Shown: positions 1-8,735 of the stretch, in pieces | How the letters are laid out: each line of letters opens with the position of its first letter | Position numbering within the stretch: position 1 is the stretch's first letter | The notes under the pieces: model-generated | The model's input: only the letters and a program-made list of their open reading frames with translations | Told to the model about the DNA's origin: nothing | Databases searched by the model: none | Source: Sphingomonas sp. TDK1 | GTDB lineage: Bacteria > Pseudomonadota > Alphaproteobacteria > Sphingomonadales > Sphingomonadaceae | Direction of reading: 5' to 3' | DNA length: 64,000 nt | Assembly (NCBI RefSeq): GCF_001650735.1 | Contig: NZ_LXVY01000029.1 | Span: forward strand, 1 to 64,000 | Program-made: the position numbers and the translations under genes

Positions 1-98
1 TGCGAACACCGGACGGTTACGAGGGGAGATAGAAGGGATGGCAAGATAAAAGCGGTGCCTCCAAGCGGCCCCGGAAGTGGCGTCTGCACGTCGTTTTT

Positions 99-130
99 GA
101 TGGAGGCATACCCACGGTGATGCCTCCATC
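99..130. other. 11-bp perfect inverted repeat upstream of relaxase (candidate oriT element)
   Basis: GATGGAGGCAT at 99-109 is mirrored by ATGCCTCCATC at 120-130 around a 10-nt loop, about 120 bp before the relaxase start. No T-tract follows on either strand, so a terminator is unlikely. Relaxases commonly nick next to such a hairpin upstream of their own gene, so an origin of transfer is a reasonable guess. No nic site is recognised. The rest of 1-251 holds no convincing gene. Confidence 0.35.
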
Positions 131-251
131 GGGAAGGCGCGGTCGCCTGAATGCCAGCATTTCTGCGGCTCTCCGGCTCCCCCGAATGGAGGCCCTTGAA
201 GGGCTGCGCTGGCGCACCCTCATCTGGCGCTTTCCAGCATGGGACAGCGTC

Positions 252-2213
252 ATGGCCGAGGATCCATTCGAGCTATGGTTGGGGCGGGTCGGCACGGATC
301 GCCCGTTCGCGCACCAGCTCCGCAAGGCGACTAATCTGGCGGGCAGCGCGGGACGATCTTCGGCGGCGCGCGCCCGGCATTTCGATGGCAGCAGGATAGG
401 GCGCGGTTCGGGCGTCGGCCGGGTGCTTGGGTCTTCCGATCGGTTTGCAGGAATTCGCGCGCGCCGCGTCGTCGTAAAGGCCCGCTTCGTGAAGCTGGCA
501 GGGAAGGGGGCGAAGGGCGCTGCTGCGCACCTTCGCTATCTGCAGCGTGATGGCACCACCCGCGAGGGTGAGCGCGGCACGCTCTATGCTGCTGATCACG
601 ATGTTGCTGACGGCAAGGCGTTCCTCGAACGCGGTGCTTGTGACCGGCACCAGTTTCGCTTCATCGTCGCACCCGAAGACGGCGCGCAATATGACGACCT
701 GAAACCGCTGGTGCGGCGCTGGATGGCGCAGGTCGAGCAGGACCTCGGCACGAAGCTCGACTGGGTGGCTGTCGACCATTTCAACACCGGTCATCCGCAT
801 GCCCATGTGCTGGTGCGCGGGGTCGACGATCGTGGCCAGGATCTGATCATCGCCCGCGAATATATCAGCCGCGGGCTCGCCGCGCGGGCGGCGGAGCTGG
901 TCAATCTCGATCTTGGGCCGCGTACTGACCGAGAGATTTTCGAGGGGCGTCAGCGCGAGGTCGGCCAGGAGCGATTCACCACCATCGACCGCAGGTTGCT
1001 GATCGCGCGCGAGGCCGACGGGCTGGTGCCCTCCTGGCATGGTGACAGCATCGAGCAGGGGCTGCGCGCAGCGCGCCTGGGCACGCTAGCGCGGATGGGA
1101 CTAGCAACCGAGGAGGTGAAAGGGCGCTACCAGCTCGCCGACGATCTGGAAGCAACGCTGCGTGACATGGGCCGACGTGGCGACATCATCGCGACCATGC
1201 ACGCGCAACTGAAGGCGCGGGCGCCCGAGGTGCATCCGCAGGACTATGCGATCTATGACCCGGCCGTGGGCAATCCACTCATCGGCCGCGTAGTGGCCGC
1301 CGGACTGGCCGATGAGCATCGCGACCGCCACTATCTGATCGTCGCGGGGACCGACGGGCGCAGCCACTATGTCGAACTGGGCAACTGGTCGCTCTCGGAA
1401 GGGAGCGATCGCGCCGAAATGGTGCGGGTGACGCCGGTCGTCGCAGGCATCCGTGATGTCGACCGGACGGTGGCCGAGGTCGCTGCCGCCAATAGCGGCA
1501 TCTACAGCGTCGACAGGCACCTGCGCCATGACGCCAGCGCCAGCCAGCGTTTCGCCGAAGCCCATGTCCGGCGGCTGGAAGCGATGCGACGGGGAGGGGG
1601 CGAGGTTGAACGCATGCCGGATGGCAGCTGGAAGATCGACGCCGACCATCTCGACAAGGTGCTGGCCTTCGAGCGAAGGGCGGCTGCGGCACGGCCCGTT
1701 GAGATCGAAACGCTTGCCGAGCGCCCGGTCCTGGAACTGGTCCGCCACAACGGCGTGACCTGGCTCGACGAGCAGCATGTCGCGAAGGAACCGGAAGTGC
1801 TGGGCGGCGGGTTCGGGGCACAGGTACGGCAGGCATTGGTGCTTCGCCGCCAGTGGCTGATCGAGGAGGACCTCGCCTGGCGCGACGGCGATACCGTCCG
1901 CTTTCGCGCCAATTTGCTGACCGAACTGCGCCGTCGCGAACTGCGCCAAGTGGCGGATCAGCTCTCGAAAGAGATGGGTCTCGGCTATGCCGAGCATCGC
2001 GGCGGCGCGATCGAGGGTATCTATCGCAAGGCGGTGCAGGTGGGCGCAGCGAAATACGCGTTGATCGAGAAATCGCCCGAATTCACGCTCGTGCCGTGGC
2101 GGCCAGTGCTGGAGAAGCAGATCGGTCGCACCGTTTCCGGCATCGATCGCGGCGGTACGATCAGCTGGACATTCGGTCGCCAGCGTACGGGGCCGGAGAT
2201 CGGCGGGTTCTGA
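252..2213 (+). CDS. Relaxase/mobilisation nuclease, VirD2-like with DUF3363 region
   Basis: Predicted single-strand DNA nickase that starts conjugative transfer at oriT. About 653 residues. The N-terminal third contains the family block VVKARFVKLAGKGAKGAAAH followed by the metal-binding histidine cluster GHPHAHV (H181, H183, H185), preceded by D175-H176. The remainder is the long DUF3363-type region typical of proteobacterial integrative elements. The frame is open upstream to 117, but the family normally begins MAEDPFELWLGR, which places the start at ATG 252. A ribbon-helix-helix gene and an excisionase-like gene follow in the same direction, so this is the mobilisation end of an integrative element. 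No coupling protein or mating-pore gene is visible; they may lie left of the window or be missing. Confidence 0.92.
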   Translation: MAEDPFELWLGRVGTDRPFAHQLRKATNLAGSAGRSSAARARHFDGSRIGRGSGVGRVLGSSDRFAGIRARRVVVKARFVKLAGKGAKGAAAHLRYLQRDGTTREGERGTLYAADHDVADGKAFLERGACDRHQFRFIVAPEDGAQYDDLKPLVRRWMAQVEQDLGTKLDWVAVDHFNTGHPHAHVLVRGVDDRGQDLIIAREYISRGLAARAAELVNLDLGPRTDREIFEGRQREVGQERFTTIDRRLLIAREADGLVPSWHGDSIEQGLRAARLGTLARMGLATEEVKGRYQLADDLEATLRDMGRRGDIIATMHAQLKARAPEVHPQDYAIYDPAVGNPLIGRVVAAGLADEHRDRHYLIVAGTDGRSHYVELGNWSLSEGSDRAEMVRVTPVVAGIRDVDRTVAEVAAANSGIYSVDRHLRHDASASQRFAEAHVRRLEAMRRGGGEVERMPDGSWKIDADHLDKVLAFERRAAAARPVEIETLAERPVLELVRHNGVTWLDEQHVAKEPEVLGGGFGAQVRQALVLRRQWLIEEDLAWRDGDTVRFRANLLTELRRRELRQVADQLSKEMGLGYAEHRGGAIEGIYRKAVQVGAAKYALIEKSPEFTLVPWRPVLEKQIGRTVSGIDRGGTISWTFGRQRTGPEIGGF

Positions 2214-2288
2214 GATGCCCCGAAGAGGTACCTGGATTCCCCAGCGAGGCCCTGTATCGGAAGCGGGAACAGGCGGATTCTGCACGTC

Positions 2289-2714
2289 ATGCAGACGCGA
2301 AAGACCCGCCACCAATTCTATCTTCCCGACGAACTGTCGGCGAAGCTCGACGCGATGGCCGCGCAGCCGGGATCGTCGAAGACCGCGATCCTGACCGACG
2401 CGCTGATCGCCTGGTTCGATCGCCGTGCCGGTCATGAACTCGACCAGCGCTTCGGCGCGCGGCTCGACCGCCAGAACCGCGTCGCCGACCGGATGGAGCA
2501 GAAGCTCGACTATCTGACCGAAGCCCTCGGGCTCTTCGTCCGCCACCAGCTTACCCTCACGGCGCACCAGCCGGCCTTTGATACCGAGACGCAGCGCCTC
2601 GGGCGGCTTCGCTACGACGCCTTCATCGAACTCGTCGGCCGCGCAATCGCCCGGGGCGACACGAACAACCGCATCGCCAACCGTCAATCCCCAGAACTGG
2701 GGAGGGACAGATGA
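2289..2714 (+). CDS. Ribbon-helix-helix (CopG-like) regulator of the mobile element
   Basis: 141-residue protein. Its first 45 residues (TRKTRHQFYLPDELSAKLDA, then a helix running into TDALIAWF) match the ribbon-helix-helix pattern of CopG-family DNA-binding proteins. A charged, probably coiled-coil segment with DRQNRVADRMEQKLD follows. In related elements such a protein lies in the conjugation locus and represses transfer genes or assists at oriT. It is 75 bp after the relaxase, and its stop overlaps the next start. Family call is good; its specific target is inferred. Confidence 0.75.
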   Translation: MQTRKTRHQFYLPDELSAKLDAMAAQPGSSKTAILTDALIAWFDRRAGHELDQRFGARLDRQNRVADRMEQKLDYLTEALGLFVRHQLTLTAHQPAFDTETQRLGRLRYDAFIELVGRAIARGDTNNRIANRQSPELGRDR

Positions 2715-3145
2715 AGGAGCGTCCCATGCGTCCTACGCTGAGCAAGCCGAACACCGACCTGTCGCCCATCACGCTGCGGATTGCTGATGCCTGCCGCATC
2801 ACCGGCATCGGCCGGTCGAAGTTCTACGAGTTGATCAAGGCCGGCGAGATCGGGGTGATCAAGGTAGGCGCGATCACGCTCGTGCCGATGACCAGCATCG
2901 ACGCGTTGCTTCAGCGTGACAGCCCCACCGCGGGCGACGCCGTCCGGCCAACCTTAGCCGAGGTGATGCACCCGTTCCTGGCCAACGCCATTTTGACGGC
3001 GAGCCTTGCCTCGACCCCCGAGGCGGTTCGGCGCGATCTTTCGTCGCCGGACGAGGGAAGCCGAGGGAAAGCGGAAGACGGCGTTGTCGAGCGCATGATT
3101 TTGGCGCTCTATGATCGAGACGGCCAGTCCGGCGGGGATCGTTGA
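2711..3145 (+). CDS. AlpA/excisionase-like helix-turn-helix protein
   Basis: 144 residues. Residues about 18-60 (SPITLRIADACRITGIGRSK, then FYELIKAGEIGVIKVG) are the winged helix-turn-helix of the MerR/excisionase (HTH_17) group, which bends DNA at att sites or activates element genes. The start at 2711 overlaps the upstream stop and is preceded by GGAGGGAC, a good ribosome binding site; a second ATG lies at 2726. The C-terminal half is unremarkable. An excisionase or element regulator role is inferred from fold and neighbours. Confidence 0.7.
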   Translation: MKERPMRPTLSKPNTDLSPITLRIADACRITGIGRSKFYELIKAGEIGVIKVGAITLVPMTSIDALLQRDSPTAGDAVRPTLAEVMHPFLANAILTASLASTPEAVRRDLSSPDEGSRGKAEDGVVERMILALYDRDGQSGGDR

Positions 3146-3474
3146 TACAGCTTTATGTCGTTTTGCTGTCCTAGCTTTGGCTCGGGTCGGAGCTTTGGAG
3201 CATTCCTAAAAGGTGCCGGCTAGACAGACTGAATTTGGGGTAAGGCCGTCGTTCCGATGCCGCAGGTTGATCGCCGGCTCTTGTCGGATGCTGACGTTCA
3301 GCGCTTGTCTGTGCGGCGTGGCGTTACGACTAAAGCTGATCCGTAAGGCGACTGACGACTTTAGGGCAAAAAACGTTGAAAGCCGCCGTGCGATCGCGGA
3401 AAGTAAGTTCGCAAGTCCGAAGTCGCTTCGCGATATAAAACCGACGCCTGTATTACTTCGATTGATCGCGTCGG
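3146..3474. repeat. Gene-free stretch with degenerate sphingomonad-type repeat
   Basis: No convincing gene. The piece at about 3228-3275 (GACTGAATTTGGGG followed by a GCCGTCGTTCCG-like core) resembles 17521-17557 (GGCTGAATTTGGGG followed by AGCTGCCGGTCCGC). It is therefore a diverged copy of the repeat that recurs in the other empty stretches of the island. An 89-codon open frame across it has no protein-like features. Confidence 0.5.
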
Positions 3475-4626
3475 ATGCCTGACGCTAGTGGGGTGATGAG
3501 ACTAATGTCACTGAGCATAGAAGCGCTGCGGATGGCGCCGGCGGATTTGCCGGCAACGCTGCGCGAAGTGGTCGAGTATCGAAAGTCGGGCCTGAGCCTA
3601 AATCATGTGGTCGGCTGCCCGCTAGACTGTGCCTATTGCATACGTCACGTGTTCGACAACTACGATATGAAGAGACCCCACCTCGTCATGGACGATGAGG
3701 CTGCGGTCGCCGCCCTCACAACTCACTGGGCGTTCCGACCGCATCGAACGCCTATCCAGATCTTCAATAGGGCGACGGATCCCTTCCTCCCGCGCGTCAA
3801 GGAACATCTCCACAGGACGCTCGAGCTTCTCGACGGCCAGGGCCTGACAAACCCCGTGCTGGTCATCAGCCGGTGGCGGGTCGATCGCGAGGACGTGAAG
3901 CGCATGGAGCGCCTCACCAGCCTTAAGCTGACCGTCCTCGTCACCTGGTCGGGCATCGACGACGATCGCATTGAGCCGATCGATGGCGCTGTGGCGGAGA
4001 AGTCGCTCGCGACGCTCGCCACCGACGCGGTCAGAACGAAGCGGATCCTCTACTGGCGTCCGATCATCGCCGGCATCAACGATTGCGACGACGTAATCGG
4101 ACGAGCCCGTGAACTCGCCCGGCTTGCCGATGCCACTGTGTTCACCGGCCTCTTTCACAGGGACCAGATCAGGGCGCACATGCGTTCGATCGGTGTGCCC
4201 GACCTCTACGACAGCGCGCCCAGGCGCAAGATCATGCCGCGTCTCGTCGAGCGGAATATCCTCGACGGGTTCGGCGATCAGCCGATCTTCCGGAAGACGT
4301 CGTGCGCCGTAGCCTTTGCGCACGGTATCGCCGACTACAACGGCCACCTCGGGATCGAGAGCATCTGCGACATCTGTCCGAAGCGACAGGTCGACATCTG
4401 CGCGGCCGCACATGCAGAACCGTCGCGAGAGCGGATCGCCGCTCTGGCGCGCGAAGCCGGGCTCGCCACGGGAACGATCGAGATCGCGAACGGGCGCATC
4501 CTCGTCGACGACAGCACTGAGCAGCAGCGCTACTTCATCCAGCACGCCACCGGCTTCCAGGTGCACGACAGGTCGCACCCGCACCTGCCGGGAAGGCATG
4601 GACGCGCCGAGGAGGGATGGGAATGA
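3475..4626 (+). CDS. Radical SAM protein (SPL-like) with extra C-terminal Cys cluster
   Basis: About 383 residues. The CPLDCAYC motif (C48, C52, C55 from the first ATG) is the CxxxCxxC signature binding the SAM-cleaving [4Fe-4S] cluster. Downstream IFNRATDPFLP and LVISRWRVDREDVKRM resemble the spore-photolyase-like radical SAM branch. A second set, C298-x2-C301-x7-C309, could hold an auxiliary cluster or zinc. The reaction is unknown; SPL relatives act on nucleic acid, but that is analogy only. ATGs at 3475, 3496 and 3505 are all possible starts and none has a strong ribosome binding site. The gene overlaps the downstream exonuclease by 10 bp, beginning a tight four-gene run. Confidence 0.8.
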   Translation: MPDASGVMRLMSLSIEALRMAPADLPATLREVVEYRKSGLSLNHVVGCPLDCAYCIRHVFDNYDMKRPHLVMDDEAAVAALTTHWAFRPHRTPIQIFNRATDPFLPRVKEHLHRTLELLDGQGLTNPVLVISRWRVDREDVKRMERLTSLKLTVLVTWSGIDDDRIEPIDGAVAEKSLATLATDAVRTKRILYWRPIIAGINDCDDVIGRARELARLADATVFTGLFHRDQIRAHMRSIGVPDLYDSAPRRKIMPRLVERNILDGFGDQPIFRKTSCAVAFAHGIADYNGHLGIESICDICPKRQVDICAAAHAEPSRERIAALAREAGLATGTIEIANGRILVDDSTEQQRYFIQHATGFQVHDRSHPHLPGRHGRAEEGWE

Positions 4627-5204
4627 ATAAGCGCATGTGGGCGGTCGACGTGGAGGGCAACGGCGGATCGCCGCCCGAGATCGTCGAACTCGCTATCGTG
4701 GAGATGGAGGGGCTGCGACTGACAGGCCGCCACAAGCAGTGGCGGTTCAAGCCGAAGGGCGGGATCACCCCCGTCGTTTCGCGGATCCACGGCATCTGGG
4801 AGCGCGACGTTGCGGACGCACCGGAGATCGAGGACGTCATCGACGACGTTCGCGAATGGCTAGAGGATACCCCCATCGTCGGACACAACGTCCGCGTCGA
4901 ACTTGAGACCATCGGGAGGGCGATGGGGGACTGGCAACCTTCGGCCGCCTTCGACACGCTCCGTATCGCGCGCCGACTGCTGCCCAACGAGAAGAAGCAC
5001 GGCCTTGAGCACCTCGGAAGCACGCTAGGGTTGCTCGACGCAGCAGGTACCGCAACGGGTGGGGGTTCTCACTCCGCCCCGTTCGACGCAGCCCTCTCGG
5101 CAATCCTGCTCGAACATCTTCTCGCACCGCTATCCGAAGCCGAGCGCCAAGTCGTCATGGACGACGCCGACATCCTCCGCGTCCAGCAGGGCTCACTCCT
5201 GTGA
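4617..5204 (+). CDS. DEDDh-type 3'-5' exonuclease (DnaQ-like)
   Basis: 195 residues, the size of a bare exonuclease domain. Exo I is AVDVEGNG (D and E metal ligands), Exo II is GHNVRVELETI and Exo III is HSAPFDA (H and D). The family usually has HNxxFD at Exo II; here the aspartate is glutamate, a conservative change that should still bind metal. It would remove nucleotides from DNA or RNA 3' ends. ATG 4617 lies inside the end of the radical SAM gene (GAGGAGGG precedes it), with a second ATG at 4623, and the stop overlaps the next gene. The partners suggest action on the same nucleic acid or nucleotide substrate. Confidence 0.85.
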   Translation: MGMNKRMWAVDVEGNGGSPPEIVELAIVEMEGLRLTGRHKQWRFKPKGGITPVVSRIHGIWERDVADAPEIEDVIDDVREWLEDTPIVGHNVRVELETIGRAMGDWQPSAAFDTLRIARRLLPNEKKHGLEHLGSTLGLLDAAGTATGGGSHSAPFDAALSAILLEHLLAPLSEAERQVVMDDADILRVQQGSLL

Positions 5205-5788
5205 CATCCCGCCCATGCAAGATCGCAGTTGCCGGTACGCACTCGACAGGCAAGACGACCTTCCTGCGCCGGCTTGAGGATGAGCTCGCCCACCGGGGAT
5301 TCTCGCCCGGATACGTTCACGATAGCGCGGTCAACGCCCGTGACCTCGGCTTTCCGATCCTCAGGGATCACACCTTCGAGAGCACCGCGTGGATCATGGC
5401 CGAGGCGATCCGGCTGGAGACGGTCGCCTCCCTCTCCGCCGACGTCATCCTCGTTGACAGGCCGGTGCCCGACGCACTGGGTTATCTCGTCGCCGCGCTT
5501 GAGGTGACTGGCCGAAGCCTGGCGCCCGGACGCCTAGAGCGTCTCGAAACTATGTGCACAGGCTGGATGGGCGAGTACGACCTCACGTTCGTGACTCAGC
5601 TGGACCAAGACATCCCCATCGGCCCTGGCCGCGACGACGATCACGAGTTCCGCATCGCGGCAGGCGTCGCCGTCTCCCGCATCCTGAGCCGGGTCGCACC
5701 GCACGCAAAGGTGCTCGGGGCACACGATGCAGACGACGCCCTCGCGCTCGCGATATCGTTCGCCGAACGGCATCGGAGCGGAGCGTGA
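5201..5788 (+). CDS. P-loop NTPase/kinase, NadR-like AAA_28 family
   Basis: 195 residues. The Walker A motif GTHSTGKTT is close to the N-terminus (about residues 12-20). VILVDRPVPDALGY is a Walker B/lid-like segment placing this with the AAA_28 group, which contains nicotinamide riboside kinase (NadR C-terminal domain) and nucleotide kinase relatives. It probably phosphorylates a small molecule, perhaps a nucleoside or nucleotide; the substrate is unknown. ATG overlaps the exonuclease stop by 4 bp and its own stop overlaps the reductase GTG start, indicating translational coupling. Confidence 0.75.
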   Translation: MTSRPCKIAVAGTHSTGKTTFLRRLEDELAHRGFSPGYVHDSAVNARDLGFPILRDHTFESTAWIMAEAIRLETVASLSADVILVDRPVPDALGYLVAALEVTGRSLAPGRLERLETMCTGWMGEYDLTFVTQLDQDIPIGPGRDDDHEFRIAAGVAVSRILSRVAPHAKVLGAHDADDALALAISFAERHRSGA

Positions 5789-6723
5789 ATCCGTACGGCA
5801 AAGGCACCGACGTGGCCGCATCCGCAGCCGGCCCCACCAGGATCGGTCTGGGCTGCATGGCACTCACCGGCATCTACGGCGCCATTGACCGGGATGTGGC
5901 CCAGGCCACCATCCACGCGGCGCTCGATTTAGGCATACGGGTCTTCGACACCGCGGCCCTCTATGCCGACGGTTCCAATGAGGAGCTGCTGGGACGAACG
6001 ATCGGTGACCGCGACGACGTTTTCGTCGTCACGAAGTTCGGACTAGCCGCCGGCGGCAATGGCACCCTGGTCCGCGACAGCACCCCGGCAGCGATGCGCG
6101 CATCCGTGGACGCATCGCTGCAGAGACTTCGCAAGGAGCGGATCGACCTGCTTCTCCAGCATCGACCGGATCCAAGGACAGACGATGCAGTCGTCGCAGG
6201 TGTCGCAGCCGATCTAATGCGAGAAGGCAAGATCGCCGCATTCGGTCTCTCGGGAAGCGCGCCGGAGCGCGCGGAGGAGTTCGGACGGGCCATTCCCGTA
6301 GCGGCGATGCAGAACGAACTCTCCCTTGCGAGTCCGGAGCGGCAGAACGAGCCCGCGATCCTCGATCAAGCTGGTGCGATGTTCATGGCGTATGCTCCGC
6401 TGGGACGCGGGCTGCTCACCGGCAGGTTCAGGGACCTTTCGGTGCCGGGCGACCTCCGCGAACGGATGCCTCAGTTTCAAGACGATGCCGAGAAGGCGAA
6501 CTTGGAGCGTCTTGCCGTCGTGGACGAGATCGCCGCGAAGCATGCGACCTCGCGGGCGGCCGTCGCCTTGGCGTGGACACTTAATGCCGGCAGTAACGTC
6601 GTGCCCATCCCTGGCGCGCGAAGCCCGAAACAGATTACGACGGCCATCACAGCCGCCGACTTGGCACTTACCCCTGATGAGATGCTTCGCCTCTCCGAAG
6701 GCGCGCAGCAGATGACATCTTAG
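5785..6723 (+). CDS. Aldo/keto reductase
   Basis: 312-residue NADPH-dependent oxidoreductase of the AKR superfamily. The catalytic tetrad is visible: Asp in FDTAALY, the Tyr of that block, Lys in VVTKFG and His in LLLQHRPDP. The C-terminal nucleotide-binding block GSNVVPIPGARSPKQ is also present. The start is GTG 5785, overlapping the preceding stop as GTGA; the frame is open further upstream but that part is the neighbour's coding sequence. The substrate cannot be read from sequence. Being last in a translationally coupled set, it may reduce a product of the radical SAM or kinase partner. Confidence 0.88.
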   Translation: MNPYGKGTDVAASAAGPTRIGLGCMALTGIYGAIDRDVAQATIHAALDLGIRVFDTAALYADGSNEELLGRTIGDRDDVFVVTKFGLAAGGNGTLVRDSTPAAMRASVDASLQRLRKERIDLLLQHRPDPRTDDAVVAGVAADLMREGKIAAFGLSGSAPERAEEFGRAIPVAAMQNELSLASPERQNEPAILDQAGAMFMAYAPLGRGLLTGRFRDLSVPGDLRERMPQFQDDAEKANLERLAVVDEIAAKHATSRAAVALAWTLNAGSNVVPIPGARSPKQITTAITAADLALTPDEMLRLSEGAQQMTS

Positions 6724-6776
6724 CAGCGGCGATTACATGTCTTGTCCTGATAAGCGTGCTGCGGCAGCAAGGCGAC

Positions 6777-7532
6777 ATGACCTACGTCGCCGCATCGGGC
6801 ACCGCACGCATCCAGCATGCCGACACCAGGGAGGTGTTCGAGATTGATGCCGACGAACTCGACTTCGAGGCGATCGGCGCCGATGAACGGAGCATGGGTC
6901 CCGAGATCCATCACCAGGCGGAACTTGAGCATCCGGAGCTAGGCACTTTGACCTGGGGTCTCTGGGAATATCCGGTCGGCATCGAGAATATGACCGAAAC
7001 CGAGATCGGTCGGCACACCATTCTCGAAGACATCGAATATGGCCTGCGTCACGAGCCCGACGAGGACGAGCCACCCAAAGACGACGAGCCGGATCTTCCG
7101 GCTCTGCGCAGGCAGCTGCCTGCGCAGATTGATGCGCTCGATCAAATCCTCGGACAGTTCGCGGACCTGCAGCCTCGGATCGGCCACAATTAGCCCCCGG
7201 AGGAGCATCGGTTCACCCTCACCGATCTGGAAATCGGCGAGATCCGGGCAAGTCTCGACGAATTGCGCGCGCAGGCTGTTAGGCCGAAAGCGATCACGAC
7301 CGCAGACCCTACAACAACCCAATTGGCGCAGACTCGCCTGTCGAAGCTGTCCTCGACGCTCGCAAAATGGGGCAAGATGTCCACCGGCGCTCTGGCGCTC
7401 GGTGTCCTTGGAGGTTTGGGAAAGGGCGCCGGCGAACATGTCTGGCAGCAGATGCCAATGCTGCACCATCTCGTCGACGTCATTCAGCACACGCTGACCG
7501 TGTGGATCCACGCGCTGATGGTGCTGTTCTGA
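6777..7532 (+). pseudogene. Hypothetical protein gene split by an in-frame amber codon
   Basis: Two halves lie in one frame: 6777-7190 (acidic, ending ...LQPRIGHN) and 7194-7532 (beginning PPEEHRFTLTDLEIGEI), separated only by TAG at 7191-7193. Reading the TAG as CAG gives IGHNQPPE, close to the IGHNxPPE linker found in many alphaproteobacterial proteins. A single C-to-T change therefore explains the break. The second half ends in a glycine-rich hydrophobic segment (ALGVLGGLGKGAG) and another hydrophobic stretch, suggesting membrane insertion. Function unknown. An upstream GTG at 6756 is an alternative start. The N-terminal half may still be made as a 138-residue protein. Confidence 0.65.
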
Positions 7533-7571
7533 GCGAATTCCCAACGACGACGGGCCGGACGTGGTGACGGC

Positions 7572-8735
7572 TCAGCGCGTGACCCGGTAGCTCTCGTCCG
7601 GAACCTGCTTCCTCGGCGCCCAGTCGAGAAAGCGAATTCGACCCGCCGCCTTCAGTTCGGCCGCCATCCTTCCGAGCTTCACCTTTCGGACGCCATGCTT
7701 CGCAAGAATCTGCGGCCACAGCTTACCGTAGGTGATGACGGCGGGGTCGGCCGGCACGATGTCCAGGACCGCGGACACCGCCCCCGCCTCTTGCTTCGCC
7801 ATCCACCGGGCCGCGAATTCGTTGCTGCCCAGGGTGGGACCGAACATGTCCGTCGTGCCGAAGGCCTCGTCGCGCCTGCTGGTCTGCAACGCCGCACGCA
7901 CCACGTCCTGCGCCTTCAGGGCATCGTGCTGGCAGTCCCGGAACACTTCGACGCCCTTGGTGCTGCGCGTCGCGTAGATCAGCGAATAGTAGGTCCTGTC
8001 CTTCAGGGGGAACAGGACCGGCGTCTCCATGACGTAGGGAAAGTTGCCGAGGCCACCGATGACATCATTGATGCACGAGACGAGGATCTCCTTGCGCGCC
8101 TCCGCGGCGTCCTCGCCGTCGACCGCCACCGCCCCGAGGCGTCCCTTCCAGTCAGTCCCCGGCATGAGGGCGTCGAGACTGGCCTGAATTGCCGGGCTGC
8201 TCATCGAGGCCGACCAATTGATCATCGTGAACATGAAGTTGAACACGACCTCGGAATTCGGACGACGCAGGAGTGGGCCAACGGCCTTCAAATCGATCTT
8301 CCAGCCCTTGGGATCCATCAGCACGAACGAGAACGCCCGCTGCGGGATGGCACGGAGAAGGTCGGGAATCGCCTGGACGAAATCGCCGTTGAAGGTCTTG
8401 ATTGCGATGTCGGGGTAGAGTGGGATGATCTCCTGAAGGCGCGCATACGCCGCCGCATTCCGTTCGACGAGCAGCGCCGTCATGCGCACGTCAGTGCGGC
8501 CGAGCTTGGCCCACGCCTCCTTCGCCCGCCGAAGGGCCTCCAGCGCGATGCCGAACGACGTGTCCTCGAAGTTCTCGCCCTGATCCTTCCAAGGCCCCGA
8601 GTAGCCGTCGACGTAGACGACCTCTTGGTATGCGCTGGCCACTTTGAAGACGAGCCGCTCCACATAGTCGGCGAGGAAGTGATGCTTGACGTATGCCTGC
8701 TCGCGGCCAGCGTAGTTGGCAAGATCGGGCCTCAT
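7572..8735 (-). CDS. tcmP: Three-Cys-motif partner protein TcmP (first copy)
   Basis: 387 residues. The N-terminus matches the TcmP family: KHHFLADYVERLVFKVA, then VVYVDGYSGPW, with SFVLMDPKGW near residue 140. The VDGYSG and MDPKGW blocks sit where the SAM-binding and catalytic motifs lie in Rossmann methyltransferases, so an enzymatic fold is likely, but no activity is established. Its ATG overlaps the stop of the Gp37/Gp68-like gene by one base (TGATG), so the two are co-translated. This pairing is what names the family. Conserved coupling suggests a joint function, probably in foreign-DNA response or nucleic-acid modification, which is inference. Confidence 0.85.
   Translation of the reverse strand: MRPDLANYAGREQAYVKHHFLADYVERLVFKVASAYQEVVYVDGYSGPWKDQGENFEDTSFGIALEALRRAKEAWAKLGRTDVRMTALLVERNAAAYARLQEIIPLYPDIAIKTFNGDFVQAIPDLLRAIPQRAFSFVLMDPKGWKIDLKAVGPLLRRPNSEVVFNFMFTMINWSASMSSPAIQASLDALMPGTDWKGRLGAVAVDGEDAAEARKEILVSCINDVIGGLGNFPYVMETPVLFPLKDRTYYSLIYATRSTKGVEVFRDCQHDALKAQDVVRAALQTSRRDEAFGTTDMFGPTLGSNEFAARWMAKQEAGAVSAVLDIVPADPAVITYGKLWPQILAKHGVRKVKLGRMAAELKAAGRIRFLDWAPRKQVPDESYRVTR

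Noticed and set aside
1101..2687. 528-codon frame antisense to the relaxase and regulator genes
   Set aside because: Shadow frame spanning two real genes on the other strand.
3213..3482. 89-codon open frame before the radical SAM gene
   Set aside because: Covers degenerate repeat DNA, has no ribosome binding site and no protein-like pattern.
3475..4626. Viperin-like identity for the radical SAM protein with the NTPase as its nucleotide kinase
   Set aside because: Attractive because viperins pair with kinases, but the sequence after the Cys motif looks SPL-like and no viperin hallmark was recognised; left as an unassigned radical SAM protein.
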